Positions 48,196 through 59,895 of a stretch of DNA of 64,000 nucleotides are shown here, in pieces; the first letter of the stretch is position 1, and every line of letters starts with the position of its first letter. This stretch comes from Melastoma dodecandrum (taxonomy: Eukaryota; Streptophyta; Magnoliopsida; Myrtales; Melastomataceae): NCBI GenBank assembly GCA_029817715.1, contig JARUPY010000605.1, positions 3,720,001-3,784,000 of the forward strand. Direction: 5' to 3'. Below the pieces are notes generated by a model. It searched no databases, had not been told where the DNA came from, and worked only from the letters and a program-made list of their open reading frames with translations. Position numbers and translations under genes: made by a program.

Positions 48196-51100
48196 TTAGT
48201 TCCTACAAACATTTTGATAATCACGGATCAATACAGTGAACGGATGCTTCTCTTTACAAAACCGAGTGCTACTAAACCGCAGACTCCTCTTCGCAAAGCT
48301 TGGAAGAGAAAGAAGCGTAGAAGAAGGGTGGCCACCATGAATTCCTCCATCCCCTCGAGCTATCTGACAAGCCAACTCTCTGGCGTAGGATACTGGTTTC
48401 CTTCCCTCTTCAAGAATAATCTTTGGGAAGGATGAGCTAAGGTATGGTGCAACAAGGGGCCAGATCAGAAGAGCGCGCTTGATTTCATTCCCTCTTGCCC
48501 ACAAACGGAGTGCAAGAGAATGAAAAGTTAGAGGAGTCCCTCGAAAGGTACCCACCTATAGGGGTCATGGAGAGCCGATGAGCGACATGACCACCTAAGG
48601 TTGTGGACTTAGGCTTTTGAGGGACGGCATGTTGTGAACTTAGGCTTTTGAAATGAAGAGAAGGTTTCAAGAGAATAGGTTGTTGAGAGAAGAGTACAAC
48701 ATCAAGACAAGACATGGTTGGTGTGGATATGCAAGTTTGAAGGAAAGCCGAGTCTATTTATAGTTGGGAAAAGGAATACAATCAAGGACAGGTTCATGAA
48801 CCTCATGAAGGAGTAGTAGAAAATCTTGAGAATCTAGAAAATCATCATTTTCGGGAATCTTTACAGCCTTAATGTACAACATTAAAGCTGTTCAAAACGA
48901 GAGTAAATGTTGCAAACTGTCTTGGAAAAAGATGAAAACGTTTCAGTCGGGAAGATCAAACAAATGAAAATACTAAATGATATTTAATGTCATTAAAGAC
49001 AAAGAGAAAAATTACAGTAGTGGGGGCTGACAGTCAACAAAACGTTCAATGAGTTCTAAACTTTACTTCTCATGAAACTCTCCCTCTCGTAATACAACCT
49101 GATCCATTATACTCTCTTGTTCATCTGGTTCTGTAGCAACTAACCACATGGCTCGTTTCTTCTTGAGTTTGGACAGAGACCTTAAGAGAATCTTTTTCCG
49201 CTTAATAAGCTTTTGTATCCTCCTTCAGGTAGCGGTTAAGCGCTGGCTCTTGTACTCAATCTTCTCGTCCAACTGCTCGAGCTCACACCATTTTTGAGCC
49301 TCCACTTACTCCCGTCGATTTATCGATTCTCGAGTCATTTGCTGGGCAGATCGTTTCTTTGCATACTCATCGTAACTAAGCCAGTAGAGTTGGCGAGCAA
49401 GCGTGCAGGCAAGAATCTGGTCCACTGTCGCTAGAGGAGGGAGGATAATGCTCTTCATAGCAGCTCTGTATCGATAAAAACTTACCTCGGTGTAGACGAT
49501 ATCAGCACGGAGGAAATCAATCACAAACAAGAAGTCCACCAGGAATTGTTGATCCCTATTCAATGGACCCTCAAAAGTCCACCAGGAATTGTTGATCCCT
49601 ATTCAATGGACCCTCAGAAACTATCCCTTCTGGAAAGGAGGTATCATTGGCGTCATCATCAAGAGGGTCGGTTGCTGGATCCTAACAAGGAAAAGGTAGA
49701 AATAAAAAAGAGAAAGCATACTCGACAATGAGAAGAGAGAAAGCGCTCGCTTACAAGCATCTTTCGGGAGGCATCTTCGGAAAACGTCTCCTTCATGCCC
49801 GACGTCCCTGCGACAACATGAGGAGTAGCCATAGACATCTCTTCCATCTCAACAGGCAGATCGCGGACGTCTTCGGTGTCCTCAGGAGGTGACACTTCTC
49901 AAGTTTCCAGACTTGGGGTGTTTTCTTGAAACGCTTTTACATTCTCAAGAGGATGGGCATCTTGGGTACCCAGGACATTTCGAGAAGTAGAGGGAGCACC
50001 CTGAGGGTTCTCTTCAGTTGGTCGTACATGAGGATCAACCTGTATCATTTTCAAGAATAAGTGAAGTGAAAGAAAATGAATCCCAGAACAGAAAACCAAA
50101 AGAGGTAAGGAAATACTGGTAGGGACTTCTAAATCTGGAATCGACTCGTCAACCCTAGTAGATGATGTTTTAAGAAAAGGTGGAGTGAGCGTATCCGCCT
50201 ACGAACTCTGGTCTAGAATATGAACGATAGGTCCTTTAAGCACGGGCTTCACCCGTTACTTGAAGACACTATTGAGCTGTTTAGAAGCTGGTACTCCCTC
50301 GCACTATGGTTTAGAGGGACGATCTTCTCGAGCCTTAGAACGTTCTTCTCTAAGGCCAACCTCTTCAAAGGACTGCACAGATCGAACCTTACGCTTCTTT
50401 CTAAGCACTAGAGGTTGCCTCAGGCGAAGCCCATACTAGCCTCAGTTGCAAAAACGAGCAAGATTAAAACCACTACAATTGGCAGTTAACAACATAAGCT
50501 GAGTTTCATAACTCACTCTCTAGAGCGGGGGTGGGTACATAAAGGTCACCCAAACTGTTGTCTAAGATGGCAATGCCTCCTCGTAATACAGACCATGTCA
50601 TAGTCCAGTAAACTTGAAAAAGCTCAGACGCTTGGATCCCACCATTTCTAAAGAAAGGAAACACGACTGGATATAGAGCAGTCTGGGTCAATACCTCATC
50701 CGCTTCCTTGAAGCTTACAGTCACAATCTTGCCGCGCACAAAGGTATTAAAAGATCTCGAGAAAGGGACACTGACATCTTGGAAAAAACCAAGTTGTCTG
50801 GCGCACAGTTGTGGATCATACATTTCAAACATAAATTTACTCCCCGGGCAGACTCCAACCAAGTCTCGAGGTGTTAGAACGCTGTCCCAGTGGGACCACT
50901 CAGTAAGGTTCTTTCGAGCGGCATAGAACCTGTTGGGAGGATTTGGTGTCCATTCTTATTACCTCTCAGGATCAGCCAATTCACCCATCAGAGAAGTAAC
51001 TGGTTTAGGAGACCAAGTGCCCGAATCACTACAAGTGTGAAGAGCAATGTCGAGTCCAAAGCATTTGTCACATCTAAGCTCTCACTTGTCGAAAGAGGAT

Positions 51101-51990
51101 AGCTGAGGAAACTAGATGAGCACCCATAAGTGAAGGAGCCACGTTGGGCCTCCAGATTGGTGATTCGAGAAACCTTTATCTTTAATAATACTAGAAGCGA
51201 CCCGAAGACTTCTGTAACAACTGATGGAGAAAGGGTGCAAAAGCCACAGGCTCGTCAGTCTGGACCAAGAAGTTACTGATCCAGGACATGTAAATGGCAG
51301 CCTACCTCCCAGGACTACAAAAGATATATTTGCTGAGCCACTCGAGATAAAACTCAAATTCCTGCTCTTTTCCCCATTGAGTAGTCTTCCCTCCTGTAGC
51401 GCAGAGTAAGTCCATGTGGCTGCTGACTGTATTACAAATTTTATGCCCTTGATACTGAAATCTATCATGTTCTGCTCTATGAAGACGGACGACAACACCC
51501 GAGGCAAGGCAACCCGTTAAGAAAGAGACATCTTTTATGGTGACAGTCATGGGCCCTTCAAGGAGAAAGAAGACATTCAGTAGAGAGTTCCAAAAAGGAA
51601 TCAAACTGGAGTAAACTTTAAAGTCACAAGACTTCATCCTCCTCGAGATGGACACCGCAGACCTAAACAACATAACTTTTGGTCCAGCTTATCTTCCCAC
51701 AATTTAAACCACTTCTCAGTAGAAGAGTCAGTTAGGGGAAATCCTACATGCTCCTTTGCACGGAACGATGAGACATGAGCACAAAAATCGGGGGAACATG
51801 TCGGAATAGTCGACGAAGTTAGGAGATAGGTCTGTGGAATCTCGTGTTCCCTAAAAGCGGATGGCGAGAGCAGAGGACCCAAAGTCAAAAGTGGAGGGTC
51901 ATAGTCTGAGACGGGAATGACCACTCGTCGATCAGCGATTTCATGGTACTGACCAAATCGAATGTGGTCTGATGCCGTCTGAGAAGCCAT
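48196..51990 (-). pseudogene. Antisense PMD-type ORF of Tat B
   Basis: ORF pieces on the minus strand between integrase and 3' LTR: a likely start at 51990 (MASQTASDHIRFGQYHEIAD), then 51302-51673 with EGPMTVTIKDVSFLTGCLA and EFEFYLEWLSKYIFC, then 50506-50862 with FEMYDPQLCARQLGF and VYWTMTWSVLRGG. The middle string matches the usual core of PMD proteins, where a 'MTPTLLDVxxLTG' segment is followed by 'FLxLWLxKFIFC'. Several frameshifts break it. A 42-base segment is duplicated at about 49532-49614. It is a different subtype from the antisense ORF of Tat A. Confidence 0.65.
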
Positions 51991-52265
51991 CACTCGCAAA
52001 TCTCGCTCTGATAAAGGAAAGTTCGAAACTTTACAGAGGAAAACAGGAAAAATTGGGGTTTGGTCGAAGAAAGACCCGAACTTTGGCAAAGAAACGGTTC
52101 TTGAAATCAGAAGAAAGGAGGGTTTGAAGAAAGAAACGGTTGGTATTCCGAAACACTGTGAACAAAGAAGCGGGAAAAGAACCTTGCTCGACAAGATTCA
52201 TGTCAAAACGTAGCCGTTTCGAGATAAACATAAAGTCTCCACATTATGTTTAACAAAGGGGGGCT

Positions 52266-55200
52266 TAATGCTGAAAAACATGAATTCCTCGGCTTCGTCC
52301 TTAGTGGGCCAAAGAAGTAAAGTTCCGTACAGACACTGTCAACTCCGCTCGAGAAGCCCATGTAAGCATTGCTAGAGTGCTCGAGACCGACCTCGCTCGA
52401 GAAGCAACTTACCCGGCATAGCTCGAGACATGAATACTGTCTCGCAACTCGAAAGCTTGGCCAAACCACGTTTACTTTACATCAAAGGAGCAGGACACGT
52501 GGCAAACCCAAAAAGGCCAACCAAAACACGACGTGCATGGTTCCTACAAAATAGGAATCGGATCGTGCACACGATCTAAGAAGATCTTGGGATGGCTGAA
52601 CAATCACAACTACCAGATTCTGAGATATAAAAGGATCACAACAGAACACACAAAGCACGAACAACAACAACAATTCAAACTTTTATCATTTATCTTTGGT
52701 TCTTTATCCTCCAACCACAGCGTCGTCGATTCTGTCCGGTGTTTTTGACGTTCCTCAGCCCAGCCTCGGTGCCGTTGATTCTGTCTGGCATTGTGGTCCA
52801 TCCTCGGTGCTATTGATCTTGTCCGACGCCGTTGACCTGCTACCACCTCGATTCCGCCTTCCCACCTCGGTGCTGTCGATTCTGTCCGGTGCCGTTGACG
52901 TCTCCGCCACTCTACAAGGGTGAATTCCATTAAAGGAGTTTGTCTCGACCGCCGTTCGCCCGCCGCCGTTGACCTGCTACCACCTCGACTCTGCCTTCCA
53001 ATCTCGGTGCTGTCGATTCTGTCTAGTGCCGTTGACGTCTCTGCCACTCCACAAGGGTGAATTCCATTAGAGGAGCTTGCCTCGACCTCCATTCGCCCCG
53101 CTAACCGTCGTGGAGCGTCACCAGGCCTTTTCTGTTGTTTTCCATCCAAGTCACGTCTATAAATGTAACGTTGTAAGCTCGATACTGTCACATTCGTTCA
53201 CTTTACGGTATACAACATCAAACGCTGTAAATTCAGTACCGGCGTATTAAATTTCAGTATTGCGTTTACTTTCTGTTAACCTGGTTTTGATGATGAACTT
53301 AGGCAACGCGTTACTGATGGTCAGAAGTAATGTTTCACGAGTTACGTGCTTATCCCTAGTGATGAGCGTGAACAATGTGTTATTGAACCACAGCTAGTAA
53401 CTGTTATATGTTGCTGCGTTACAGTAAGTTGTTGTTGTGATATTACACGCATACATATTGAAAATATGGAAACAAATTTTCAATACCCAGGTTTTATTTT
53501 GGGTTATCTCAAATTATTCGTCTGAGTGTCCAAATTCAATTAATATGGTTGTCTGATCTCATTTTATACATTTAGGAAACTAAATATTGAGAGATTGGGT
53601 TACCAAGTTTATACTTGGAAACAAAATATTTTATTTTGCAGCAGTCCTACGCTGTAATAGGATAAAATCATAAATCAGATAAGTTTGTTTATGATCTTAT
53701 CTCAATTATCGATCAGAGGAGAACATCTTTAGGATGATTTGTTTATAAGACTTGGAAACAATTAATTTGTTTCAGATAACAACAGTTTATTTGAGGACAG
53801 TTACCGTCGGGGACTTTCCTTCTGTGGTACAGCGAACCATTGAGTAGACTGTTGCTGAGTCCCGGCTGCCAGTTTTAGCACCAAATCTCGAAGATTCCTT
53901 GGACGTCCTTTGTGCATCTTTCTCCATTATAATCAGACTAGGGACGACATATCTCATTGCCTTTGTGCGTCTGAGTGGTCTAAGTGGTCTAAGTGAGCTT
54001 TGTGCATCGACGGAGAGTGGAAGGTGCTAAGTGTCTCCTGGTTCTTTCTCTTGCAAGCTGCGTGTGAGAGTGTCAAGGGGCTGAGGTCAGACCCTTTGAT
54101 CGTCGTGAGAGGGACTAGGTGTCCTCGGTGCGTTCAACGAGCAGCTGGCGAATCATCTGAGGGAAGCTAAGTGAATACCTGTTCTGAATTCAGTAACCAG
54201 TTGCTAACCCATCGGCAAGAAGACGTTCTTGTCGTGTCTCTTCGCAGGGAAGTCTCGAACCTACGGAGTTTGAGCAGTGAGACACGCACTTGCGGGTGTG
54301 CGCCAGAAGTCTTGTGCCTGTAGGGTAGAACAGGAGTTGGGAATGCCGCCGGAGTGGAAAGAGGTCCTCCCGACCACAGAGGTGCTGTGCAGAAGTCTCG
54401 AACTCCTGCTGACGGACAATAGAGCAGGTTGCGTGGAAGCCGCCGGAGTTGAAAATTCCACCCTAGGCACTGGGTGTGCAGTGCAGTGAGTCACGGCTGT
54501 GGTAACCGTGCACGTCCGAACTGAGTGTAGGACGGATACCTTATCTTAGTGGTCTTTGTGGTTATCTTTGTGGTCTTGGTGGTTCTTCTCTTCGTGGTCT
54601 TTGTGGTGATCTGTGTGATCAACTTCGTGGTTGTCTCTTAAGCAATTACAGGCCCCTTAAGGAGAGACAAGATCTGTGTGGAAATCCTCTACTGAACGAC
54701 AAAGTGCTGAAGCAATCCTCTATTGTGAATCAGAAACGAGCTGCTCTCGGAGAAATCTTTCTGTCACTTTAAGAATTATTATCTGAGGATTTATACTCTA
54801 ACATAACGTTGTCTGTGTGCTTTGATAGACAGGCTTACGTCTGAGTGACAACGTTCTGTGTGGAATCCATTGAGCTACCAACTGCTGAGCATAAGTATCA
54901 TTCTGCTAGAAACGAGAAGACGTCCACTGTGTGAGGAGCTGACCATTGCTAGGAGTGATCGTCAATTGTACAGGATTCTAAATCTCACTTTGTGAGAAAC
55001 CAAACGCCTAGTGCAAGGCTCTTTGCATCCATTATTTTCAAATAGTGGAATCACCTCGTTAGTGGAAAGTAGACGTAGGTCAATTAAGACCGAACCACTA
55101 TAAATTACTGTGTCCATTATGATCGCGCAACACTCGTACGAAAACCTACTCGACAAAATCGTAACGGTTACAGCGAAGTAAATCTCATCCTGAGAAACGC

Positions 55201-55373
55201 TCTGCTGAGATATAGTACGCTTCCACTTACACTGAGAAAGGGCGAAAAAGTTATAAACACTAATTCACCCCCCTCTTAGTGTTTCTGAACGATCCAACAC
55301 TTTCACTTTACGGCGACCATACTATCATTGTAAAATTCGATACGTGTTGTGAGGAACACAAATTCTGCGCCAA
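52266..55373 (+). repeat. Tat B 3' LTR, split by a solo LTR
   Basis: The LTR begins after the purine tract at about 52266 and matches 45752-46440. It carries an extra tandem copy of about 139 bases ('gccgttgacctgctacc' at about 52829 and 52968). After the solo LTR (53274-55299) the sequence resumes with 'ctttcactttacgg' and ends near 'ctgcgccaaca', a plausible LTR end. The far end is inferred. Confidence 0.55.
53274..55299. mobile_element. Solo LTR (family 1, 2.03 kb)
   Basis: It starts TGTTAACC and ends GATCCAACA, as at 23118-24698. CTTTC at 53269-53273 is repeated at 55300-55304. No internal retrotransposon sequence is present. It is about 450 bases longer than the first copy, because most of 54.54-55.24 kb (repeats of 'tggtctttgtggt' type and following sequence) is missing or shorter there. 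Confidence 0.9.
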
Positions 55374-55904
55374 CAGCGGCTGATAAGTGCATTATCTGTT
55401 TTGAGGTAATCCTGCCAGTTCTCGTCCTACTGTTATGACAGAATTGCCGAAAGGTAAGGCTATAGCTTAGAACAAAGAGTCGTCGGTAAAACTGACAGGT
55501 AAGAACGAGCACCAAAATGATGGAAGCTTAGAATCTGTTCGCAGACGAGCATAATATGCCGCAGCTCTTCTTACAGTAGTGCCCTTGGTATTGCTTGGTA
55601 CCAACCATGAACAGGTGCTTCATTTTTGTACGCGCGGACGTGTGCCACCCTGGATAGTTTTGCATGAACATCCGTGCAATCTTCGACCGGGGGGGGGGGG
55701 GGGGGTCTCTACCCAGGGACGTGAGCGTCCTGCTGTGGATCCACTAGGTGGCCGATCGTAGCCTGATTACCTTTCCTTTGAAGAATGCAAATTTCAATGC
55801 TTAAAGTACAATTGAAGCATGGTACTGACATTACTCATTCCTATCGATCTATAAATTTCAATTGGACCACCCAATCTTAAACATCATCGAAAAAATAAAA
55901 TAAA
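55374..55904. other. Spacer and thaumatin-like gene promoter
   Basis: This is the 5' flank of the thaumatin-like gene. It contains a poly-G run of about 17 bases at 55689-55705. A possible leader start lies near 55.85 kb. No other gene is seen. Confidence 0.4.
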
Positions 55905-56871
55905 ATGAAAAAACTTGATTTTATCCCTCTCTTCCTCATATGTTTCAATATTCTATCATCAGGTAACAGATCATTTGGCTCAGTCATTTAATGTTTTATG
56001 TCTGAAGATGATGATGATATATGTTTTAGTGGTTTTTGGTGTTTGTCACTTGTTTTGTAGGGAGGGCTGACTTGGAACAAGTCACGTTTTATCTACACAA
56101 CAAATGTCCCTTCCCATTGTGGCCGGCCACAGCCCCAAACACTGGCCATCCGGTCGTAGCCGATGGTGGATTTTACCTCCCGTCGAACACCACCAGACGG
56201 GTTTCCACCCCTGCAGACTGGAACGGACGCATATGGGCTAGGACAGGCTGCGTTTTCGGGTCCAACGGGAAACAAGCCTGCGAAACAGGGGACTGCGAAG
56301 GGCGTTTAGCATGCAACGGGCTCATAGGTGATAGAAATTTGAAGCCAGATGAGAATTCCATACGTTAGTCAGATATTAAGATGGCATGACTCGGTTAAGG
56401 TGATTTTTTGTAGGTATGCCGCCGGTGACCTTGGTTGAGGTATCTCTCCAGGCCGACAAAGGGAAGGCGAGCTTCTACGATGTGAGCCTGGTAGATGGAT
56501 ACAATCTCCCCGTGACAGTCACGACGAAGCCGTCGTCGCAGAAATGTACAGTCACCGGGTGCTCGGAGGACCTCAACAGCCTGTGCCCAGATGAACTTCA
56601 AGTTCACAACAAGAAAGGTGAAGTCGTGGCTTGTAAGAGTGCGTGTCTTAGCTTCAATGCAGACAACTTCTGTTGTCAGAACGATTTCGGTACCCCGGAC
56701 AAGTGCAGGCCTAGTGTCTACTCCAAGATATTTAAGGATGCTTGCCCGAGCTATTACAGTTACGCTTATGACTCACCCCCACCACTGAGAAGCTGCGCAT
56801 CCAAGGAATTCATGATCACATTCTGTCCTGCCAACTGGGGCGGTGAACAAAACCTCATTGATGAAGCTTGA
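55905..56871 (+). CDS. Thaumatin-like protein (PR-5 family)
   Basis: Three exons join in frame: 55905-55962, 56061-56327, 56414-56871, with GT-AG borders and both introns after the first base of a glycine codon; the product is 260 residues. Residues 1 to about 20 (MKKLDFIPLFLICFNILSS) are a signal peptide. The mature part has exactly 16 cysteines, the number of the typical eight-disulfide thaumatin fold, and the family strings VTFYLHNKCPFPLWPAT, WNGRIWARTGC, GDCEGRLAC, FYDVSLVDGYNLPV and FCCQNDFGTPDKCRPS. Known role: secreted to the apoplast, often wall-binding or antifungal, induced by stress. The end ITFCPANWGGEQNLIDEA is slightly longer than the common ITFCP finish. I see no defect. The second-intron start keeps a short in-frame extension, so unspliced RNA would end early (stop at 56366). 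Confidence 0.95.
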
Positions 56872-57457
56872 TCTTCGGACAGGGGCAACATCGTTGGCAC
56901 TCAATCAATTTCTTACACCTTATGTCGAATGTTTATACTTTTAAGATAAATCAAAATATCTTATTGAGTGAACAATTGATACAAATAACAACTCGAAGAG
57001 GACTATCAGGTATTCTGATCAGATTCTCTACTGAAATTTGAATACATTGATCAATGGGCTATTATGCATTCAATACTGTAAATTTCATTTAGATTCGCCA
57101 TACTATAATAACAAACAAGAAATTCAAGAATATTTCGTTACTACATCATGTTGTGTTTGCCCAATGACGCAAAGAGTACCTAAAAAATTTGGAACTGATG
57201 TTTATAACCCTCTGTCAAAGTACATGAACTCACAAATGCAAACCAATCATTGCAGATGCATGGGAACAGCCTCTGAACTAAAACTCAATTGTACAAGGTA
57301 ATCTGCCAGGTACCTAAAAGAAAAGCACATCACAAATCATCAAGTAGATGACGCCAATGGTCACGAGGCGAAATCGGGTGGTGATTGCAAAGGAGCCTTG
57401 TTAATTAAGGTAATGGCTGTTTTGCGAGTCAATCAGACAATTACATGTTGGTATTGG
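56872..57457. other. Convergent 3' flanks of the thaumatin-like and E2FE/DEL genes
   Basis: The two genes point toward each other with about 590 bases between stop codons, enough only for two 3' UTRs. I see no other gene. Confidence 0.5.
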
Positions 57458-59895
57458 TTATGAAGCCTGCTTTCTCTGTTTCTTCGCCGCAACTTCAGAG
57501 TACCATGACTTCCAAGCTTCCATGTAGTGCTCGAAGAGGTCCCTTAAAGCTGCCATACAATCCGAACCAGTCATCTGTTACATTCCTATATTACCAATAG
57601 TAAAATTGTCTTGGAATGAGAAAGATGATATTGATACTGACCTTGATTCTGGTAGTTGGGTCGGTGAGCAGATGCAAGGGATTCCCAGTCTGGAATCTGT
57701 CTCGGTTTGTTGTGTGTGGTATTGGCCACTGCTCCAACAATACAAGCAGGTGCAAAAGGACCAAACACAAAATTGCCCGATTTCTCTTTTTCCTCTGGCT
57801 TGCTATCTGTCGAAGGGCAGTTACTTTCACTTTGCTGTTCTGTCGTTGGAGATTGCGTCACTGCCTTTCTCATCGAACTTTTATTGATCGAGCGGTCCAA
57901 CTTGCATTTCTTTGAAGTTTGGTTTGTGATGTCATTCCCAAACGCCCTTTTCTTAGGTTTACTATCTCCCGTGGTGTTAAAGTCCCTGATTTCATAACAT
58001 CCCATCCATCCAATCCACTTGAATGCCGGTTTCCTTGTTTCGGGATGATGGGTCTGCGGATAAAAAAAAACCATCGGTTAGAGACCAACAAGATTATACA
58101 AAACCCAATGTAGCAAGACTGGAAAACTGGACATGTACCTTCTCAATCATATTCATCGAGTTAAATACATTAGCAATGTCGTATAGACGTCTAATTTTAG
58201 CTGAAAAAGGGAGAGAGAATTGTTAGTCAAATAATATTCTAACTTCAAGTAAAAGCAATGTCTGCAGATCACTTGCTTCTCATGGCCGTCGAATTGTGGT
58301 TCTCGCCAAGCAATGCCTTTGCTGCACTGTCAAGAGAGATCAAATCCACCTAGAAAAGGCCATCATGAAAGCAATGAACAATAAGAATCAGAAGGAATGG
58401 CCAAAGGTAGGAGCAATGAAATATCTAGCTAAACAAGTTGAAAATCCTTCACTTACATCACAACAAAGGAAGAGCTTGACAAAGTTTTGGGTAAGAAGAG
58501 CCAGAGACTTTTCTCTTCTATTTTCTACAGGACAATGATTTCAACAGATTAACTGCATGCATTATGAGGCACTGACTAAACGGAAAAACAGCGATGAACA
58601 AAAAATTACCAGATTTTGACCCTGAATTGCTGTCTTGTGAACAGCCTTCATTGTCCATCAAGGACAAATCCTGATGAAGAACAGTAAAATCATTTCATCA
58701 TTAGTACTTAAGGACAGACTCTTGATGTTCAGTTTAAGAACTGATCAATGGAATGTAATTCTTGCTCACTAGAACATAGCAAACACCACATTCAAATGAA
58801 ACGAAATACAAAATCATTTGATGCTTCCATTTTTGGAGGGACTAAACATTCCGCATTCCATTTCACACATCCTCCTAATTCTCAAACCAAATAAATTATC
58901 AATTATTCATTCCCTTCACTAAATAATGGCAAAAATTAAAGTAAACATTGAACATAGATATAGAAAAAGCACACGGAAGGCAGTGAATCCCTATATTTGT
59001 AAATCAATTTTCATAGCATAAGCAAATTAGTATGGTTTTGCTCAGAAGTACGCCTATGTTGCTTCAAGTATTGTGTGTAATAGACCAAATCGTTCCATGG
59101 TAACTCAGGCCGCAACAAACATTGCAGATACATAGGATGAAAGACAGAAGACATACCATAGCGGAGTTGCAGCAACTTGACTGACTGAAGTTCTCTTTGA
59201 TTCCTTGTTCCTATCAATAATATCTATATTCAGTTAAAAGAGGAGAGATTGCAAGGTTCGGCACAGCAACAAATAATGACCTTTTCCATTTTAAAAAAGA
59301 TCACCTTAAGGGCCTCCAGAGCTTTCGGGATCCCTTCAAAACCCTTCCACGAGTACTGATTTTTTGCTCTCCTAGCCACAACCTATACAAAAAAGCAAAC
59401 AACTTAACATCCAACACCGTAACCAAATTGAAACAGCTCCCGAATCTGAAAGATCAAAATTAGGGGATAATCCACAATCTAACCCCAACACTCTCGAGAA
59501 TGTTCACGACATCGTAGATCCTCCTCCTCTCGACTCCTGTACAGACAACCAACCAATCGTATCAATATCTCCTAAACCAATCAAAAAAGTCAAAATTGAA
59601 CAACTGGGTCTTTCCCAATGGCATCCAAAACCCAAGGAGAAGTCAAAACAAGACACCTAATTTCAGGGCGGCATCATCGAGCCCGATCACGTCAGTCCCA
59701 TCCTTATTGTACAGATTCACGAAGCTGCAACAAAATCAAGACCCAAGAGCATGAAAAACCCCAACCAAAAATCACATCAGAAGGAACGGATCAAGGGGAG
59801 GAAAAGGAAAACGGGAGCCTTGAATACTTTGAACACAAGACCCCAAGGGACTTCTCCTTGCGGCAGTACACGTCCGCGGCCAAACCGCCAGACAT
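57458..59895 (-). CDS. E2FE: Atypical E2F transcription factor (E2FE/DEL-type)
   Basis: Ten exons join in frame: 59828-59895, 59657-59724, 59484-59536, 59305-59382, 59157-59210, 58610-58670, 58457-58524, 58277-58349, 58139-58200, 57642-58053, then the last exon from 57549 (eleven in all). The start is MSGGLAADVYCRKEKSLGVL. Two winged-helix DNA-binding domains are present: first KEKSLGVLCSNFVNLYN to RRRIYDVVNILESVG and RRAKNQYSWKGF; second REKSLALLTQNFVKLF to KIRRLYDIANVFNSMN and TRKPAFKWIGW. No dimerisation or Rb-binding region follows, as in plant DEL proteins. The C-terminal part has KRAFGNDITN, FVFGPFAP, YQNQ and LRDLFEHYMEAWKSWYSE. Length is about 362 residues. Known role: DP-independent nuclear repressor of E2F targets, restraining endoreduplication. 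The intron after 58277 begins GC rather than GT. The last few residues depend on one base call. Confidence 0.93.

Larger units (their letters stand above)
45752..55373 (+). mobile_element. Tat-type Ty3/Gypsy retrotransposon B, internally deleted
   Basis: Related LTR sequence begins at about 45752 and at about 52266. The interior keeps only the last part of the second RNase H, the integrase (plus strand) and an antisense PMD-type ORF (minus strand); gag, protease and reverse transcriptase are missing. A polypurine tract 'aaaggggggct' lies just before the right LTR at 52255-52265. The right LTR appears to continue to about 55373 after a 2-kb solo LTR at 53274-55299. I could not confirm a target-site duplication (GCGGC occurs at both candidate ends but does not leave TG/CA termini), so the outer limits are approximate. 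Confidence 0.75.

Noticed and set aside
55689..55705. Poly-G run as a regulatory element
   Set aside because: A homopolymer of this length may be a replication or sequencing artefact; no motif around it supports a function.
58296..58538. 80-residue plus-strand ORF
   Set aside because: It starts at GTG and mirrors two minus-strand exons of the E2FE gene that carry conserved residues.
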